64,000 nt of DNA, taken from positions 1,736,001 to 1,800,000 of the forward strand of contig NZ_OY764544.1 of NCBI RefSeq assembly GCF_963668475.1. The letters run 5' to 3'. The stretch comes from an uncultured Methanospirillum sp. Lineage in GTDB: Archaea; Halobacteriota; Methanomicrobia; Methanomicrobiales; Methanospirillaceae. Below, piece by piece: positions 53,181-62,426 of this stretch (position 1 is its first letter; each line of letters starts with the position of its first letter). Under the pieces are notes generated by a model that searched no databases, was not told where the DNA came from, and saw only the letters and a list, made by a program, of their open reading frames with translations. The position numbers and the translations under genes were made by a program.

Positions 53181-54041
53181 ATGAACCGATATCAGATTAT
53201 TCTTATTGCAGGTCTCCTTGCCTGTTTGCTGCTGGTTGCAGGATGCACAGAGCAGGCAGCTCCCAAGCAGCAGACCCTGTCACCAACACCTGCACCCACC
53301 CAGATCATATCCACATCACCCACTCCGGAAACTCCTGTGCCAACACAGACACAAGCTCCTTCCCTCTTTGATAATCAGGTCATGCAGCCCCCACCGGAAT
53401 TGGGTGTTTCGGTTTCAGTACAGAAAGACCCGGTATACTCGAACATCACCACAACCTTTGACGGTGGAAAAGGTCAGGAACTCACCCAGTCAGCTCAGGT
53501 CCGGATCACGCTGAGCGATGGTAGAATCATTGAACAGGATCTCGGAAAACAGAAAGGTGATGAGATCACAACTGAAGGAACCAAAGGAACAGATCGCGTT
53601 CAGGTCGTAGTCAAGTTTATGAACGGTGATTCGTACCTCATCCTTGACAAGAAGGTTGGTCAGGAGCGGGCGGGACTCGCTACAGCGACACCAACAGGGG
53701 TCACAACAGAGACAACCAGAAGCGATCAGGGGTTGTATGAAGGACCGGTCACCCAGCCGCCAAACAGTCTTTCAGTCTCTGTTGACGTGAACAAGGAGCC
53801 GATATACCGGGTGATCACCGGTACATTCAGGGGAGGACACGGCCAGTCCCTGGTAAGTTCAATAGACATGCGGGCAAAACTCGGCAATGGTGAACTGATA
53901 ACCCGGCAGATTGCCAACAACATCGGAGCCATCGGGGAGATCCAGGGATCGGACGGAATAGATCATGTTCAGGTGATCGTGTCATTCAAGAATGGTGAAA
54001 CATACAAGATCTTCGAGAAAACATTCGGACCGAGAGGATAG
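53181..54041 (+). CDS. Surface lipoprotein with two copies of one beta domain
   Basis: The 286-residue protein has a lipobox with C22 (LLLVAGC), a Pro/Thr/Gln linker to about residue 65, and two similar domains of about 90 residues (70-160 and 190-283). Shared pattern: PP-x-L-x-VSV-x(4)-P-Y, TF-GG-GQ-L, DRVQVVVKF/DHVQVIVSF, then NGDSYLI/NGETYKI. No named family is recognised. It stands between an AhpD-like gene and a PEGA gene. Confidence 0.7.
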   Translation: MNRYQIILIAGLLACLLLVAGCTEQAAPKQQTLSPTPAPTQIISTSPTPETPVPTQTQAPSLFDNQVMQPPPELGVSVSVQKDPVYSNITTTFDGGKGQELTQSAQVRITLSDGRIIEQDLGKQKGDEITTEGTKGTDRVQVVVKFMNGDSYLILDKKVGQERAGLATATPTGVTTETTRSDQGLYEGPVTQPPNSLSVSVDVNKEPIYRVITGTFRGGHGQSLVSSIDMRAKLGNGELITRQIANNIGAIGEIQGSDGIDHVQVIVSFKNGETYKIFEKTFGPRG

Positions 54042-54064
54042 GTCAGGTCCTCTCAACTCTATAT

Positions 54065-55015
54065 TTATCTTCTTTTTATCTGTAGCACACAGGCACAGAG
54101 CAGTCCCAGAACTACAAGAACCGGAGCAGATCCTGCTTCAGGAGTTGGTACAGGAGTCGGTGCCAGGGTTGTTGGTAATGGTGTCGGCGTCGCAGTCGGC
54201 ACCGGCTGGAGAAATACTGAAACAGGCACACGCTGACCGGCAGTAAGGATAACCTGGTTCTGTGCATTCTGATACCCGGGAAGGGCAAACCCGATGATAT
54301 AGACTCCCTGCTCAAGTTCGGCTGCCGTGACAGGAGTGATTCCATATGACAACCCGTTGATAGTCACTGCCGCTCCTGCAGGAGTTGAAGAGACATCAAG
54401 AGTCCCGGTTGTAATTGGGTCAAGAGTAATTCTGACTTTATTTTCAAGGTTCGGGGTGACATACACCTGCTGAATGAAGTCCTTATACCCGGGCATGGTC
54501 ACCTTCACCATCCGGTTGCCTGAGTTGATGGTTCTGATGGTCATGATCCCTGACTGACCGACCACACCGACAGATACGTTATCGATACTCACTGCGGAGC
54601 CGGGAGGGCTTACTGCAAGAGAGAGCGAGCCGGTGAGATTGAGCGGAACAACCTGAAGTGTTCCCCGTATAACCATCGTGTCCCCTGCTTTGGGACCTTT
54701 CACCAGTGTTTCACGGTACGTGGAGTAACCATTCGCTTCCATGCGAAGTTCGCGTCTGAAAGAGGTATCATAGACATCCACCGGGATCTTCAGCGAACCC
54801 CCCCTGATTGTCCCGACACTCTGATTGTCAAGGATTACATTGGCACCTTCGACATTTGATCTGAACTCGAAGAATCCGCTTCCTACAGGTCCGGGGAGAA
54901 CCAGATTATTCATTCCATTCTGCGGGGGGAGACCTCCCGGGAGATCTGCAACGCAGAGCCCGCATGAGATCAATGCCAATATTGCAATCAGGAGACGACC
55001 GTAGTAAATATTCAT
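54065..55015 (-). CDS. Secreted PEGA-repeat protein with C-terminal anchor
   Basis: The 316-residue protein has a signal peptide (to about 25) and several PEGA-type beta units; the last is clearest, STPAGAAVTINGLSYGITP with PGYQNAQNQV after it. A Thr/Pro linker leads to a C-terminal helix ending in KRR. That layout (T/P linker, short motif, helix, basic end) resembles archaeal sorting signals of the PGF-CTERM type, although the motif here is EAGSAP rather than PGF. Surface exposed. Confidence 0.75.
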   Translation of the reverse strand: MNIYYGRLLIAILALISCGLCVADLPGGLPPQNGMNNLVLPGPVGSGFFEFRSNVEGANVILDNQSVGTIRGGSLKIPVDVYDTSFRRELRMEANGYSTYRETLVKGPKAGDTMVIRGTLQVVPLNLTGSLSLAVSPPGSAVSIDNVSVGVVGQSGIMTIRTINSGNRMVKVTMPGYKDFIQQVYVTPNLENKVRITLDPITTGTLDVSSTPAGAAVTINGLSYGITPVTAAELEQGVYIIGFALPGYQNAQNQVILTAGQRVPVSVFLQPVPTATPTPLPTTLAPTPVPTPEAGSAPVLVVLGLLCACVLQIKRR

Positions 55016-55146
55016 AATCCCACCTCATTCTGATGTCTCTGACAAGCAGGGTGATTGATATCAGGTGCCACCAGTATGAAGATCTGAGGAAACAATAGGG
55101 TAAAACTCTTTGCTATTGATATCCCATCTCATCGAAATAGGATATG

Positions 55147-55174
55147 AAAAACCCCCAATGGTGCCCATTGGGGG
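55147..55174 (-). terminator. Hairpin terminator downstream of the PEGA gene at 55301
   Basis: CCCCCAATGG and CCATTGGGGG form a perfect ten-pair stem with a three-base loop (55152-55174), followed on the minus strand by TTTTT. It closely resembles a bacterial-style intrinsic terminator and separates the two PEGA genes. Confidence 0.75.
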
Positions 55175-55300
55175 CCCCAGGCGAGACCGTTGAATTGTTT
55201 TTCATGTAAAATGGTATATCACCTGCTGTACCATGAAACCAGAAGCATTAGGCGAAGCAATGAACAGAAAAACTGGTTGGTACCAGAAGGAGAAACCTGC

Positions 55301-56245
55301 TCAGGGTTTCTGTCTCCTGAACGCCCAGACGCCGATCACACCACAACAGATGATAAGTATCACGAGAAGGATAAAAAATCCGTAGACTACAGAACTATTC
55401 TCCTGGGGCACAACCGGTTCAGGTGCGGGTGTAGCATCAGAACAGGTCGGTGCGGGAGTCGGGGGAAGAGAGACGAGGACTGCATCCACCTGGGTGGACT
55501 CTGCCCCCAGAACCGATATCTCGCTGCCCCAGTCCTGGTAGCCTTCCTGTGTGATCTTCACAGTATGGTTTCCGACAGGAACCTCCGGAATAGTGAGCGG
55601 TGAGAGACCTGCATACCTGTTGTTCAGATACACACCAGCACCTTCCGGCGAGGTATTGATATGAACATCCCCGGTTGTTGCGGGCTTGAGGTTTACCCGG
55701 TATATGGTGATCGCATTTGAGGAGACATACTGCTGCTCGCTTATCGAAAGATTCCCTGGTCTCTTCACGGTGAACTGGTACAGTCCGGCCGGGACTGCCT
55801 GGATTTGGAGAATTCCTGAATCAGGAGTTACTCCTTTCTTTTCACCGTTGAGATACAGTTCAGCACCTGGAAGTCCGCTCTCAAATGAGATGATTCCTCT
55901 CCGTTCATACCCGGTTTTGTTCAGATCAGCCAGAACGGTCACGGTCTTTCCGGGAACCAGCTCAGGAAGCGGGCCCAGGTATGTCTGATACCCGGTGTAC
56001 TCAATGATGAGATTGCTATATTGAGGAGACGCCATCACATCGACGGGGATCGTGATGGCCCCGTTCTGAATAAATCCCATAAAGATCCGATCCAGGTATA
56101 CCCGCGCCCCATCCACAGGAGCCTGAATCTGGAGATATCCGACAGTAGCAAGATCAATTCCCCCGCTTTCAGCACCTGCAACGATGCCGGAGGAGAAGAA
56201 GGCTGGCATAACCAGCAGTACAATCAGGAAGAGAAACCTGTTCAC
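55301..56245 (-). CDS. Secreted PEGA-repeat protein with C-terminal membrane helix
   Basis: The 314-residue protein has a signal peptide, at least three PEGA-like units (for example QAPVDGARVYLDRIFMGFI, LPGAELYLNGEKKGVTP and TSPEGAGVYLNNRYAGLSP) and a C-terminal helix (GFFILLVILIICCGVIGVWA) ending RRQKP. Start is GTG at 56245; no in-frame ATG exists upstream of it. Membrane-anchored surface protein. Confidence 0.75.
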   Translation of the reverse strand: MNRFLFLIVLLVMPAFFSSGIVAGAESGGIDLATVGYLQIQAPVDGARVYLDRIFMGFIQNGAITIPVDVMASPQYSNLIIEYTGYQTYLGPLPELVPGKTVTVLADLNKTGYERRGIISFESGLPGAELYLNGEKKGVTPDSGILQIQAVPAGLYQFTVKRPGNLSISEQQYVSSNAITIYRVNLKPATTGDVHINTSPEGAGVYLNNRYAGLSPLTIPEVPVGNHTVKITQEGYQDWGSEISVLGAESTQVDAVLVSLPPTPAPTCSDATPAPEPVVPQENSSVVYGFFILLVILIICCGVIGVWAFRRQKP

Positions 56246-56404
56246 AACACATCAACCCTTCGTTCTTTGAGGATGGATCTTCAGCAATCATAACCTTTTT
56301 GCGTGCAGAACAAAGCACCGGATTCAGGATTGCAGATGAAAACTGAAATGAGTAGAGTATAGCATCATAGGATTCATGATGATCGTACCCCTTTTTTTCA
56401 GTTT

Positions 56405-57100
56405 TCAGTCCTCTTCCCACCTGTGTGAGATATTCTCACTTGCAGACACCACATAATGAGGAATTTCAGAGATTATGACGAGAAGAATCCGGTGATCACA
56501 GTACGGACACTTCCCCTGACGAAGCGAACGCATCTCGTTCATCTCGTCGGCTGAGGAGAGTGAGCGGTAATCAACAACCTCTGCCGTGGTCTGCGGGAGA
56601 TTCATGAGAACTGCCGGGCTGAACTCATGATGACACTTCTGGCAGAACCCCCAGATGCCGTACTGAATAATGATCCTGGAGAGACCCTGCTCCTCAAGGG
56701 CCTGAATGACCGGATGATTCCGATAAAAGATGAAGAATTTCCTGATCGCAACAGGGAGAGCAGCATAAACTTTCAGCGAACTGATCTCGGTCCCTGTACA
56801 GTATCCTCCAGGAATGTGAAAGATATCGCCACAACTCTGGCACATCGGCTGGGCACCAAGGATGGGATGCACCTCACCTTCAGAGACGGTGTTGATGACA
56901 TCACAGACAGGACACGGAAAGATCAGAAGACCATTTCTGCATTTCACATCGGTCGTGGTCTTGTTGAGGGGTATTCTGATCCTCTTCGGTGCACACTCAG
57001 AATTCCCGGTACCAGGAGGAGTTTTTAATCCTGGCTTATCTGGTTCATGAACGCACTCCTCAACTACATGAGGTGTCTGAAACCTGCTGAATATCCCCAT
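56405..57100 (-). CDS. Multi-zinc-ribbon protein of unknown function
   Basis: The 231-residue protein has several CxxC pairs: CPVC and CQSC in the middle, CQKC and later CPYC near the C-terminus, pointing to two zinc ribbons. No signal peptide. ATG 57100 with GGTGG upstream is preferred to GTG 57109. No family recognised; zinc ribbons of this kind often bind nucleic acid or proteins. Confidence 0.6.
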   Translation of the reverse strand: MGIFSRFQTPHVVEECVHEPDKPGLKTPPGTGNSECAPKRIRIPLNKTTTDVKCRNGLLIFPCPVCDVINTVSEGEVHPILGAQPMCQSCGDIFHIPGGYCTGTEISSLKVYAALPVAIRKFFIFYRNHPVIQALEEQGLSRIIIQYGIWGFCQKCHHEFSPAVLMNLPQTTAEVVDYRSLSSADEMNEMRSLRQGKCPYCDHRILLVIISEIPHYVVSASENISHRWEED

Positions 57101-57226
57101 AATTCCCACCAGCCACTATGAGGATAGTGAGTGGAGAACACGATAATACTATTGTAATCAGTTGATGTGCCGAACACTGAACCACATAACTCATATTCTT
57201 TATCCTTACCCATGTTCAAATGAATT

Positions 57227-57574
57227 ATGATGATTCGCACAGTCGCATTACTCACCTGTATCGTTATGCTTTTTGGAGCAGTCATTGCTGAAGATACAAA
57301 CAGCACAACCAACTCAACCTCCAATCTGACAAATGCTACAAATATAAGCCAGACACTCACCAATGCCACAATAGCGGCAGACAACCTGACGAACAGTTCC
57401 AGCCTTACTGCAGAAGGAGGTGCCCTTGACATGAATGGCAGCAATCAGGCAACTGCCCAGGTTACACCAGCAGCAACTCAGAAACCAGTATACAAGCAGA
57501 GCGTCGGCAGTGTCTATGAAGCAGACTACCAGGAACCACAACCGATGACATTTACCAGTTATCCAACCTGCTAA
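57227..57574 (+). CDS. Short secreted sequon-rich protein
   Basis: The 115-residue protein has a signal peptide (about 5-21) and nine N-glycosylation sequons within residues 24-80 (for example NST, NLT, NAT, NIS, NGS). The C-terminal part is Pro/Thr/Gln-rich and the last residue is cysteine. It is probably a heavily glycosylated surface peptide. No homologue is recognised. It is divergent from the zinc-ribbon gene; the following 240 bases (57575-57817) show nothing. Confidence 0.6.
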   Translation: MMIRTVALLTCIVMLFGAVIAEDTNSTTNSTSNLTNATNISQTLTNATIAADNLTNSSSLTAEGGALDMNGSNQATAQVTPAATQKPVYKQSVGSVYEADYQEPQPMTFTSYPTC

Positions 57575-57817
57575 TAATATACGATACTACAAAATGTTCC
57601 GGAATACCCGGAACATATCTCCAGTAATGAGTCATTTATTACTGACGTGATGAACTAATCTCCGTTTAATACCAATTATTCAAACCATAATGTCTTGTCT
57701 ATAACTGCAACCAGAACAGAATACAGATAGAACCATCAGGTGTGACCTGTATAACAGTCTCATACCAGGTGTAATACAGGAAACCCAACGAATCTTCAGG
57801 GATTCAGTCAGGTCATC

Positions 57818-59404
57818 ATGGGAACCGAGGAAAAATCAGGACAGTTCAGCCGGGGTCTGCGGGCATTCAAGTCTGGTGATTTTCAGACTGCAGTTGAGTA
57901 CCTCTCTGACGCAGTTGAGTACGATGACCAGAACGATCGTGCATGGAATGCACTGGGAACTGCCTGCGCAAAGATAGGAAGAACCGAGGATGCCGATCTC
58001 TGCTTTGAGAACGCCCTGACCATTGCACCTGATAACCCGGTATACCTGAAGAACAAGAGGACCAACTCAAAGCACCTGAAAAACTCAAGCAACTCACATG
58101 AGTTGGCACCGAAAGGGGGAATCCTTGATCGTATCCCTCTCGATAAACTACCCTTTGACAAGCCGCTTCTGCTTGCAGGGATCGCCATTGCCCTGATCAT
58201 CGTTCTCGGGTTTGTCCTGATCTCTACCATCTCCTTCTTCACAACTCCTGCTGTCCCTCCAGGACCGGGAATACTCCTCTCTGCAAGCCAGAATGGATCA
58301 TTCATAAACGTCACCAACGGGGGTGGCCGTGAGATCAACTCTGTGGCATCCTTCTCCTGGAAAGTCAATAATGTACCGATAGGCACCGGAAATCCTGGCG
58401 AGCTGGCGACCCTTGGAGTGGAGAAAGGCTCCACTGCGACAGTCCCCTTGTCAACCCTTGCCGGAACAAACCTGAGTGAAGGGATGCGGGTGATGGTCAT
58501 CGTGACATACAAGGATGGATCCCAGATGCTTGCACTGGACACGAAGCTTCCACCTCCATCGCCTGACCTGATCACGCCACTTGCAGGAACCCCTGTACCA
58601 ACGCCCACCCTGCCTCCTGATGTTCCCCAGTTCAAGAGTGGAGACATCATACTGGAGGGGAGCAAAAACGCCTGGTGGCTGGTGACCGCCCCGCCGGTCA
58701 ACGGCTCATACTCAATAGTTCCTGCTGCAAGACTGCCTAACGGATCGTTCACCAGCCTTGGCACAACAGCCACCAACGTCAGCCTGAAAAGTTTTGAGCA
58801 GAGCGGAACCTACATCGGAAATCAGGGGCCAGGAGGTACTCCTGCAGGGCTCCCGGGTGAGGTTGCCCCGCCAGTCACCGGCATTCCTTCAACCCATCCA
58901 CAGCCGATATATCCTGCCGGGGATCTGGTGAATCCTTCACCAAACGGCGAGACCGGGATGATGGTGATCCTCGGGTATGATCACGTGTCAGACCAGTACC
59001 AGGCAGACGACATCTACCCGTATTATACCGGGGAGTGGGGGTACCGGACAAACGCGACAGCCAAGTGGTTTATGAGGCCGATACTGGAAGAGAGGTACAG
59101 CCACCGGACAGGGCGGATCGCAACCAGTGATGTAGGGATAGGAGCCGACTCAGCGCCACCCCGCACCCCGGTGAAGTACACAGCAGGAGATATTATCAGC
59201 CCTGATCCGGCTGGTGTGGACCGTATCCTTGTCATCACCGGATACAACAAGAGCGATGACCGGTACCAGATTGATACAGTCAGATCTGCATACGATGGGG
59301 GCTGGAAACTGGGTGGAGATCCAATATGGGAGAAACGTGCCTTTGTGGAACGGGACAACCCCTACCAGATCAGAAAGATTGACCTCTCGCTAATCAGGAG
59401 ATGA
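57818..59404 (+). CDS. TPR-membrane protein with three repeated extracellular domains
   Basis: The 528-residue protein has an N-terminal TPR pair inside the cell (about 8-75), one membrane helix (116-141), and an outside part: a CARDB-like domain (150-245) and three related domains of about 75 residues (about 265-520). The repeats share a GDI/LV-x(3)P start, a VI-GY-x(5)Y-x-D core and a tryptophan-rich centre. No signal peptide, so topology is N-in. Its stop overlaps the ATG of nreA. Confidence 0.65.
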   Translation: MGTEEKSGQFSRGLRAFKSGDFQTAVEYLSDAVEYDDQNDRAWNALGTACAKIGRTEDADLCFENALTIAPDNPVYLKNKRTNSKHLKNSSNSHELAPKGGILDRIPLDKLPFDKPLLLAGIAIALIIVLGFVLISTISFFTTPAVPPGPGILLSASQNGSFINVTNGGGREINSVASFSWKVNNVPIGTGNPGELATLGVEKGSTATVPLSTLAGTNLSEGMRVMVIVTYKDGSQMLALDTKLPPPSPDLITPLAGTPVPTPTLPPDVPQFKSGDIILEGSKNAWWLVTAPPVNGSYSIVPAARLPNGSFTSLGTTATNVSLKSFEQSGTYIGNQGPGGTPAGLPGEVAPPVTGIPSTHPQPIYPAGDLVNPSPNGETGMMVILGYDHVSDQYQADDIYPYYTGEWGYRTNATAKWFMRPILEERYSHRTGRIATSDVGIGADSAPPRTPVKYTAGDIISPDPAGVDRILVITGYNKSDDRYQIDTVRSAYDGGWKLGGDPIWEKRAFVERDNPYQIRKIDLSLIRR

Positions 59405-60570
59405 CCTGCTGCGAGATGACGCTCTGCATCTCCTGCAAAGGAAAGGGGCTCTGTGGACGGGAGCAATGCCCGGTTATCTCCCGGTTCCATGCCCAGATGA
59501 AGACCACGCCCAGGTCTGAATACGTGGGCACTACCCCATCCATTTTTGTCGGAAGTTCGGGTTACCCCGATGTCAGTGCCGGGCCGCTGCTCACTGCAGA
59601 TCAGGATCATCCTCCCGAATGGATGAACCGTGACCTCTCCATTGCTGATATCGTCAATATACGTGCCCAGACGATCAGGGCCACCACTCTGCCGCACCGG
59701 TACGAAGATCATCTCCAGGAGATAGCGCGATCCAGTGTTCCACTCGGGGTCGAGACCGCTTTTGACAGGCCGGTCTCGTTTGATCTCAGGTTTGACGGGA
59801 TGGTGGCCCCGATGGGAATGTCAGGGAATATCAGGTCGTTCGATCTCCTCGACAATGCAAAGGTCGAACGGGTGGTTGACCGGATCACCAGCGATACCGA
59901 CCTTCCCGCAGCAGGTGCCTGTCATGAACTCACCGAAGGAGGAACTGACACCTACCGGATCATCAGCCTCATGTCTGCAGGTCTGCTTGGCACAGAAAAG
60001 AGCAGGCACATGGTCCCGACCAGGTGGGCCATCACTGCCGTGGATGATACGCTTGGAAAAAACCTGAAACCGCAGGTGTTCAGGTTTCCAGATTATGAGC
60101 GTATCAGCCTCTTCTACTCTAAAAAGTTCGGAAACGCCATTGCCGTCATTCTCCTGCCTGGTGACTGGCAGTTTGAGATGATAGAGATCTGGGGCAGTCA
60201 GTCGCTCTGGGCCGGGGGAAACGAGACCATTGTGGCTGACCGGGAAGGCCGAACAAAGACAGGATACTCACCGATCACCGGTGCATACTACTCGGCACGG
60301 CTAGCGGTTCTTGAGTTTCTGACAGCAATCAACCGGAACGCACGGGTCATCGTGATCAGATGGATCACCTCTGAATACTGGGCACCGCTCGGCACCTGGG
60401 TGATCAGGGAGGTGACCAGGCAGGCCATGGCATCGCCCCCATCCCACCATGAGAACATCACTGCAGTTGTTTCTGCAGCATCAGTAGCACTGGGAATGGA
60501 CCGGTGGACTGCCCACAGTGCACTGCTGACCGAGATCAGAACACAGCGATCACTCGCTGACTTCTTCTGA
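59401..60570 (+). CDS. nreA: DNA repair protein NreA
   Basis: The 389-residue protein belongs to the archaeal Nre family linked to DNA repair. It has an N-terminal Cys-rich motif (CISCKGKGLCGREQC), the VGSSGYPDVSAGPLL stretch, and a C-terminal PCNA-interacting PIP box, QRSLADFF, as the last eight residues. Binding to PCNA through this tail is known for Nre proteins of other archaea. It overlaps the TPR-membrane gene by four bases, which is an unexpected partner. Confidence 0.9.
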   Translation: MTCCEMTLCISCKGKGLCGREQCPVISRFHAQMKTTPRSEYVGTTPSIFVGSSGYPDVSAGPLLTADQDHPPEWMNRDLSIADIVNIRAQTIRATTLPHRYEDHLQEIARSSVPLGVETAFDRPVSFDLRFDGMVAPMGMSGNIRSFDLLDNAKVERVVDRITSDTDLPAAGACHELTEGGTDTYRIISLMSAGLLGTEKSRHMVPTRWAITAVDDTLGKNLKPQVFRFPDYERISLFYSKKFGNAIAVILLPGDWQFEMIEIWGSQSLWAGGNETIVADREGRTKTGYSPITGAYYSARLAVLEFLTAINRNARVIVIRWITSEYWAPLGTWVIREVTRQAMASPPSHHENITAVVSAASVALGMDRWTAHSALLTEIRTQRSLADFF

Positions 60571-60614
60571 TCACAACCACAAATTGTACTTCTCGCTCCA
60601 GAGAACGGGTCATT

Positions 60615-61886
60615 ATGGGAGAGTCATCATCATACCGGGTTGCCGGAATTGCCATCATTCTCTGTCTGATTATCGCCGGATTCATCACCCTCATAACAAG
60701 TACTCCCCAGAATCATGATGAACTCACTAAGCAGTCCCAGGTAGCCACAAGACCTGATGCATCCCACACCCAGACGGGGACTGCAAACCAGTCAGCAACC
60801 AGCAGGATGAGGGTGCTCTGGTATGACGATGCAGGCAAGACCTACACGTTCCATGATTATTCCAGTCCAAAGGGAGTTGGTCCCGATACATGGAGGGAGG
60901 CCGATCTCCCATCACCCGAGAACGGAACACTGCAGCGAAAAGCTGCGATGGTAAGATTTCTCGATTGGGATGGATCCATCGAGCGGATGACGGGAACAAA
61001 ATACCTCATCGATCAGGAGACAATTACCAGTATTCTCAACAGTTACACCCTGATAGCCCCGCCACCGGCGATTCAGACGCCTGATGTCACAGGGACGCCC
61101 ACCATCATACAGCCGACACCTGATGTTACCCCTGCCCCTGGCATGCTTATCCCGACCTGCAGCAGGCCGTGTAACCTGGGTGATGGAACAGTCAGGGTCT
61201 CGTTCGGGTACATCAACCGCCACAATGGCCCGGTCTCCCTGCCCATCGGTGACCGGAATTACTTCTCTCCCGGCTATCCTGACCGGGGTCAGCCTGCCTC
61301 ATTCCAGCCCGGGATACACCAGGATATCTTTACAGTCCGGCTTCCTGAGAACGGAACAAATATCGCCTGGCATCTGATGGACACCATGGTCGGAGCAGGG
61401 CAGGTCCCGAGAGTACAGGCAGGGTTGATCGCTGAACCTGCTGTCGGATATGCCCCACTTGACGTCAGGTTTTCTGATCAGTCAACCGGAGGTACAACCG
61501 ATGATCCCCTGACCGGATCATGGAACTTCGGGGACGGGACCACAGCTGAAGGCACATCAGCATTTCACCGGTACGAACTCCCGGGGACATATGAGAGCAG
61601 TAGGATCGTCAGCACATCATGTGGGAGTGAGACTGCAAAAAAGACCATCACCGTGAACCAGGTCTCATTCACTGCAGAACCTGTTCCAGACAGGCAGCAG
61701 ACCTTTAGATTCACGGACCGGTCAACCGGTGAGCCGACGGTCTGGGCATGGGACTTCAACGACGGCTTCTCATCATGGGAAAAAAGCCCGGTTCATACCT
61801 GGAAGTCACCAGGTACCTATCTCGTCGGGCTGACAGTATCAGGAAAATCAGGTTCCGGGACGACGGTGCAACGCATCACTGTGTAG
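60615..61886 (+). CDS. Membrane-anchored protein with two PKD domains
   Basis: The 423-residue protein has one N-terminal membrane helix (10-30), an unknown domain (45-150), a beta domain with CSRPCNLGDG, and two C-terminal PKD domains (VRFSDQSTGG...WNFGDGT and FRFTDRSTGEPTVWAWDFND). PKD domains are common in methanogen surface proteins and mediate adhesion. It lies 44 bases after nreA. Confidence 0.75.
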   Translation: MGESSSYRVAGIAIILCLIIAGFITLITSTPQNHDELTKQSQVATRPDASHTQTGTANQSATSRMRVLWYDDAGKTYTFHDYSSPKGVGPDTWREADLPSPENGTLQRKAAMVRFLDWDGSIERMTGTKYLIDQETITSILNSYTLIAPPPAIQTPDVTGTPTIIQPTPDVTPAPGMLIPTCSRPCNLGDGTVRVSFGYINRHNGPVSLPIGDRNYFSPGYPDRGQPASFQPGIHQDIFTVRLPENGTNIAWHLMDTMVGAGQVPRVQAGLIAEPAVGYAPLDVRFSDQSTGGTTDDPLTGSWNFGDGTTAEGTSAFHRYELPGTYESSRIVSTSCGSETAKKTITVNQVSFTAEPVPDRQQTFRFTDRSTGEPTVWAWDFNDGFSSWEKSPVHTWKSPGTYLVGLTVSGKSGSGTTVQRITV

Positions 61887-61896
61887 TAGGTTAGTT

Positions 61897-62349
61897 TCAG
61901 ATCACTTTTTCGAGGATGAACCTGTCCTCTCCAGGGCCAAAGTATGCTGGTTCGCGGCTCCGGATTGTATATCCCTGCTTGCGGTAGAGAGCGAGCGCCC
62001 CTTCATTAACCGGAGAGCAGGAGAGGAGAATCCGGTTTATTCCATACTCTTTCATTGACTCCTCAATCCGACTCAGCATCCTGGTTGCAACGCCCATCCG
62101 CTGCATTGCTTCAGTAACCCTGACCCTCAGTATCCAGCTTGTTTCCGGGGCTTCACCTGATATTGATCCGACTAGATACCCTGCTGACTGATCTTCTACT
62201 TCGGCAACAAGGAACAACCCGGGCCAGAGGGTCATCGCCTGGCGGACAAACACTGCTGCCTGGTACTGCGAGCCTGACTGACCCTGTTCAAGGAGGCATA
62301 CATGAGGGTAGTCTGCCTCATCGATTGCTCGTACATCGATATGTTTCAT
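61897..62349 (-). CDS. GNAT-family N-acetyltransferase
   Basis: The 150-residue protein has the acetyl-CoA-binding motif QRMGVATRML (Q/RxxGxG/A type) near residue 85 and a C-terminal strand FILEKVI. It is similar in size to RimI-like ribosomal or protein N-terminal acetyltransferases, but the substrate is unknown. Divergent from the TPR gene. Confidence 0.85.
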   Translation of the reverse strand: MKHIDVRAIDEADYPHVCLLEQGQSGSQYQAAVFVRQAMTLWPGLFLVAEVEDQSAGYLVGSISGEAPETSWILRVRVTEAMQRMGVATRMLSRIEESMKEYGINRILLSCSPVNEGALALYRKQGYTIRSREPAYFGPGEDRFILEKVI

Positions 62350-62396
62350 GGATTATTACGCTCCGGTGAGAGGGACTGGGGAGGATTGCCGTGCAC

Positions 62397-62403
62397 TATA
62401 AAA
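62397..62403 (+). promoter_or_regulatory. TATA box of the secreted TPR gene
   Basis: TATAAAA centres 27 bases before ATG 62427, predicting a leaderless message. The upstream GTG at 62391 in the same frame would lie before the promoter and is not used. Confidence 0.55.
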
Positions 62404-62426
62404 GGAGACCTGACAGAACATATCCT

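Noticed and set aside
57883..58776. Antisense open frame of 297 codons inside the TPR-membrane gene
   Set aside because: Low-complexity translation and no domain; the sense frame has TPR and membrane features.
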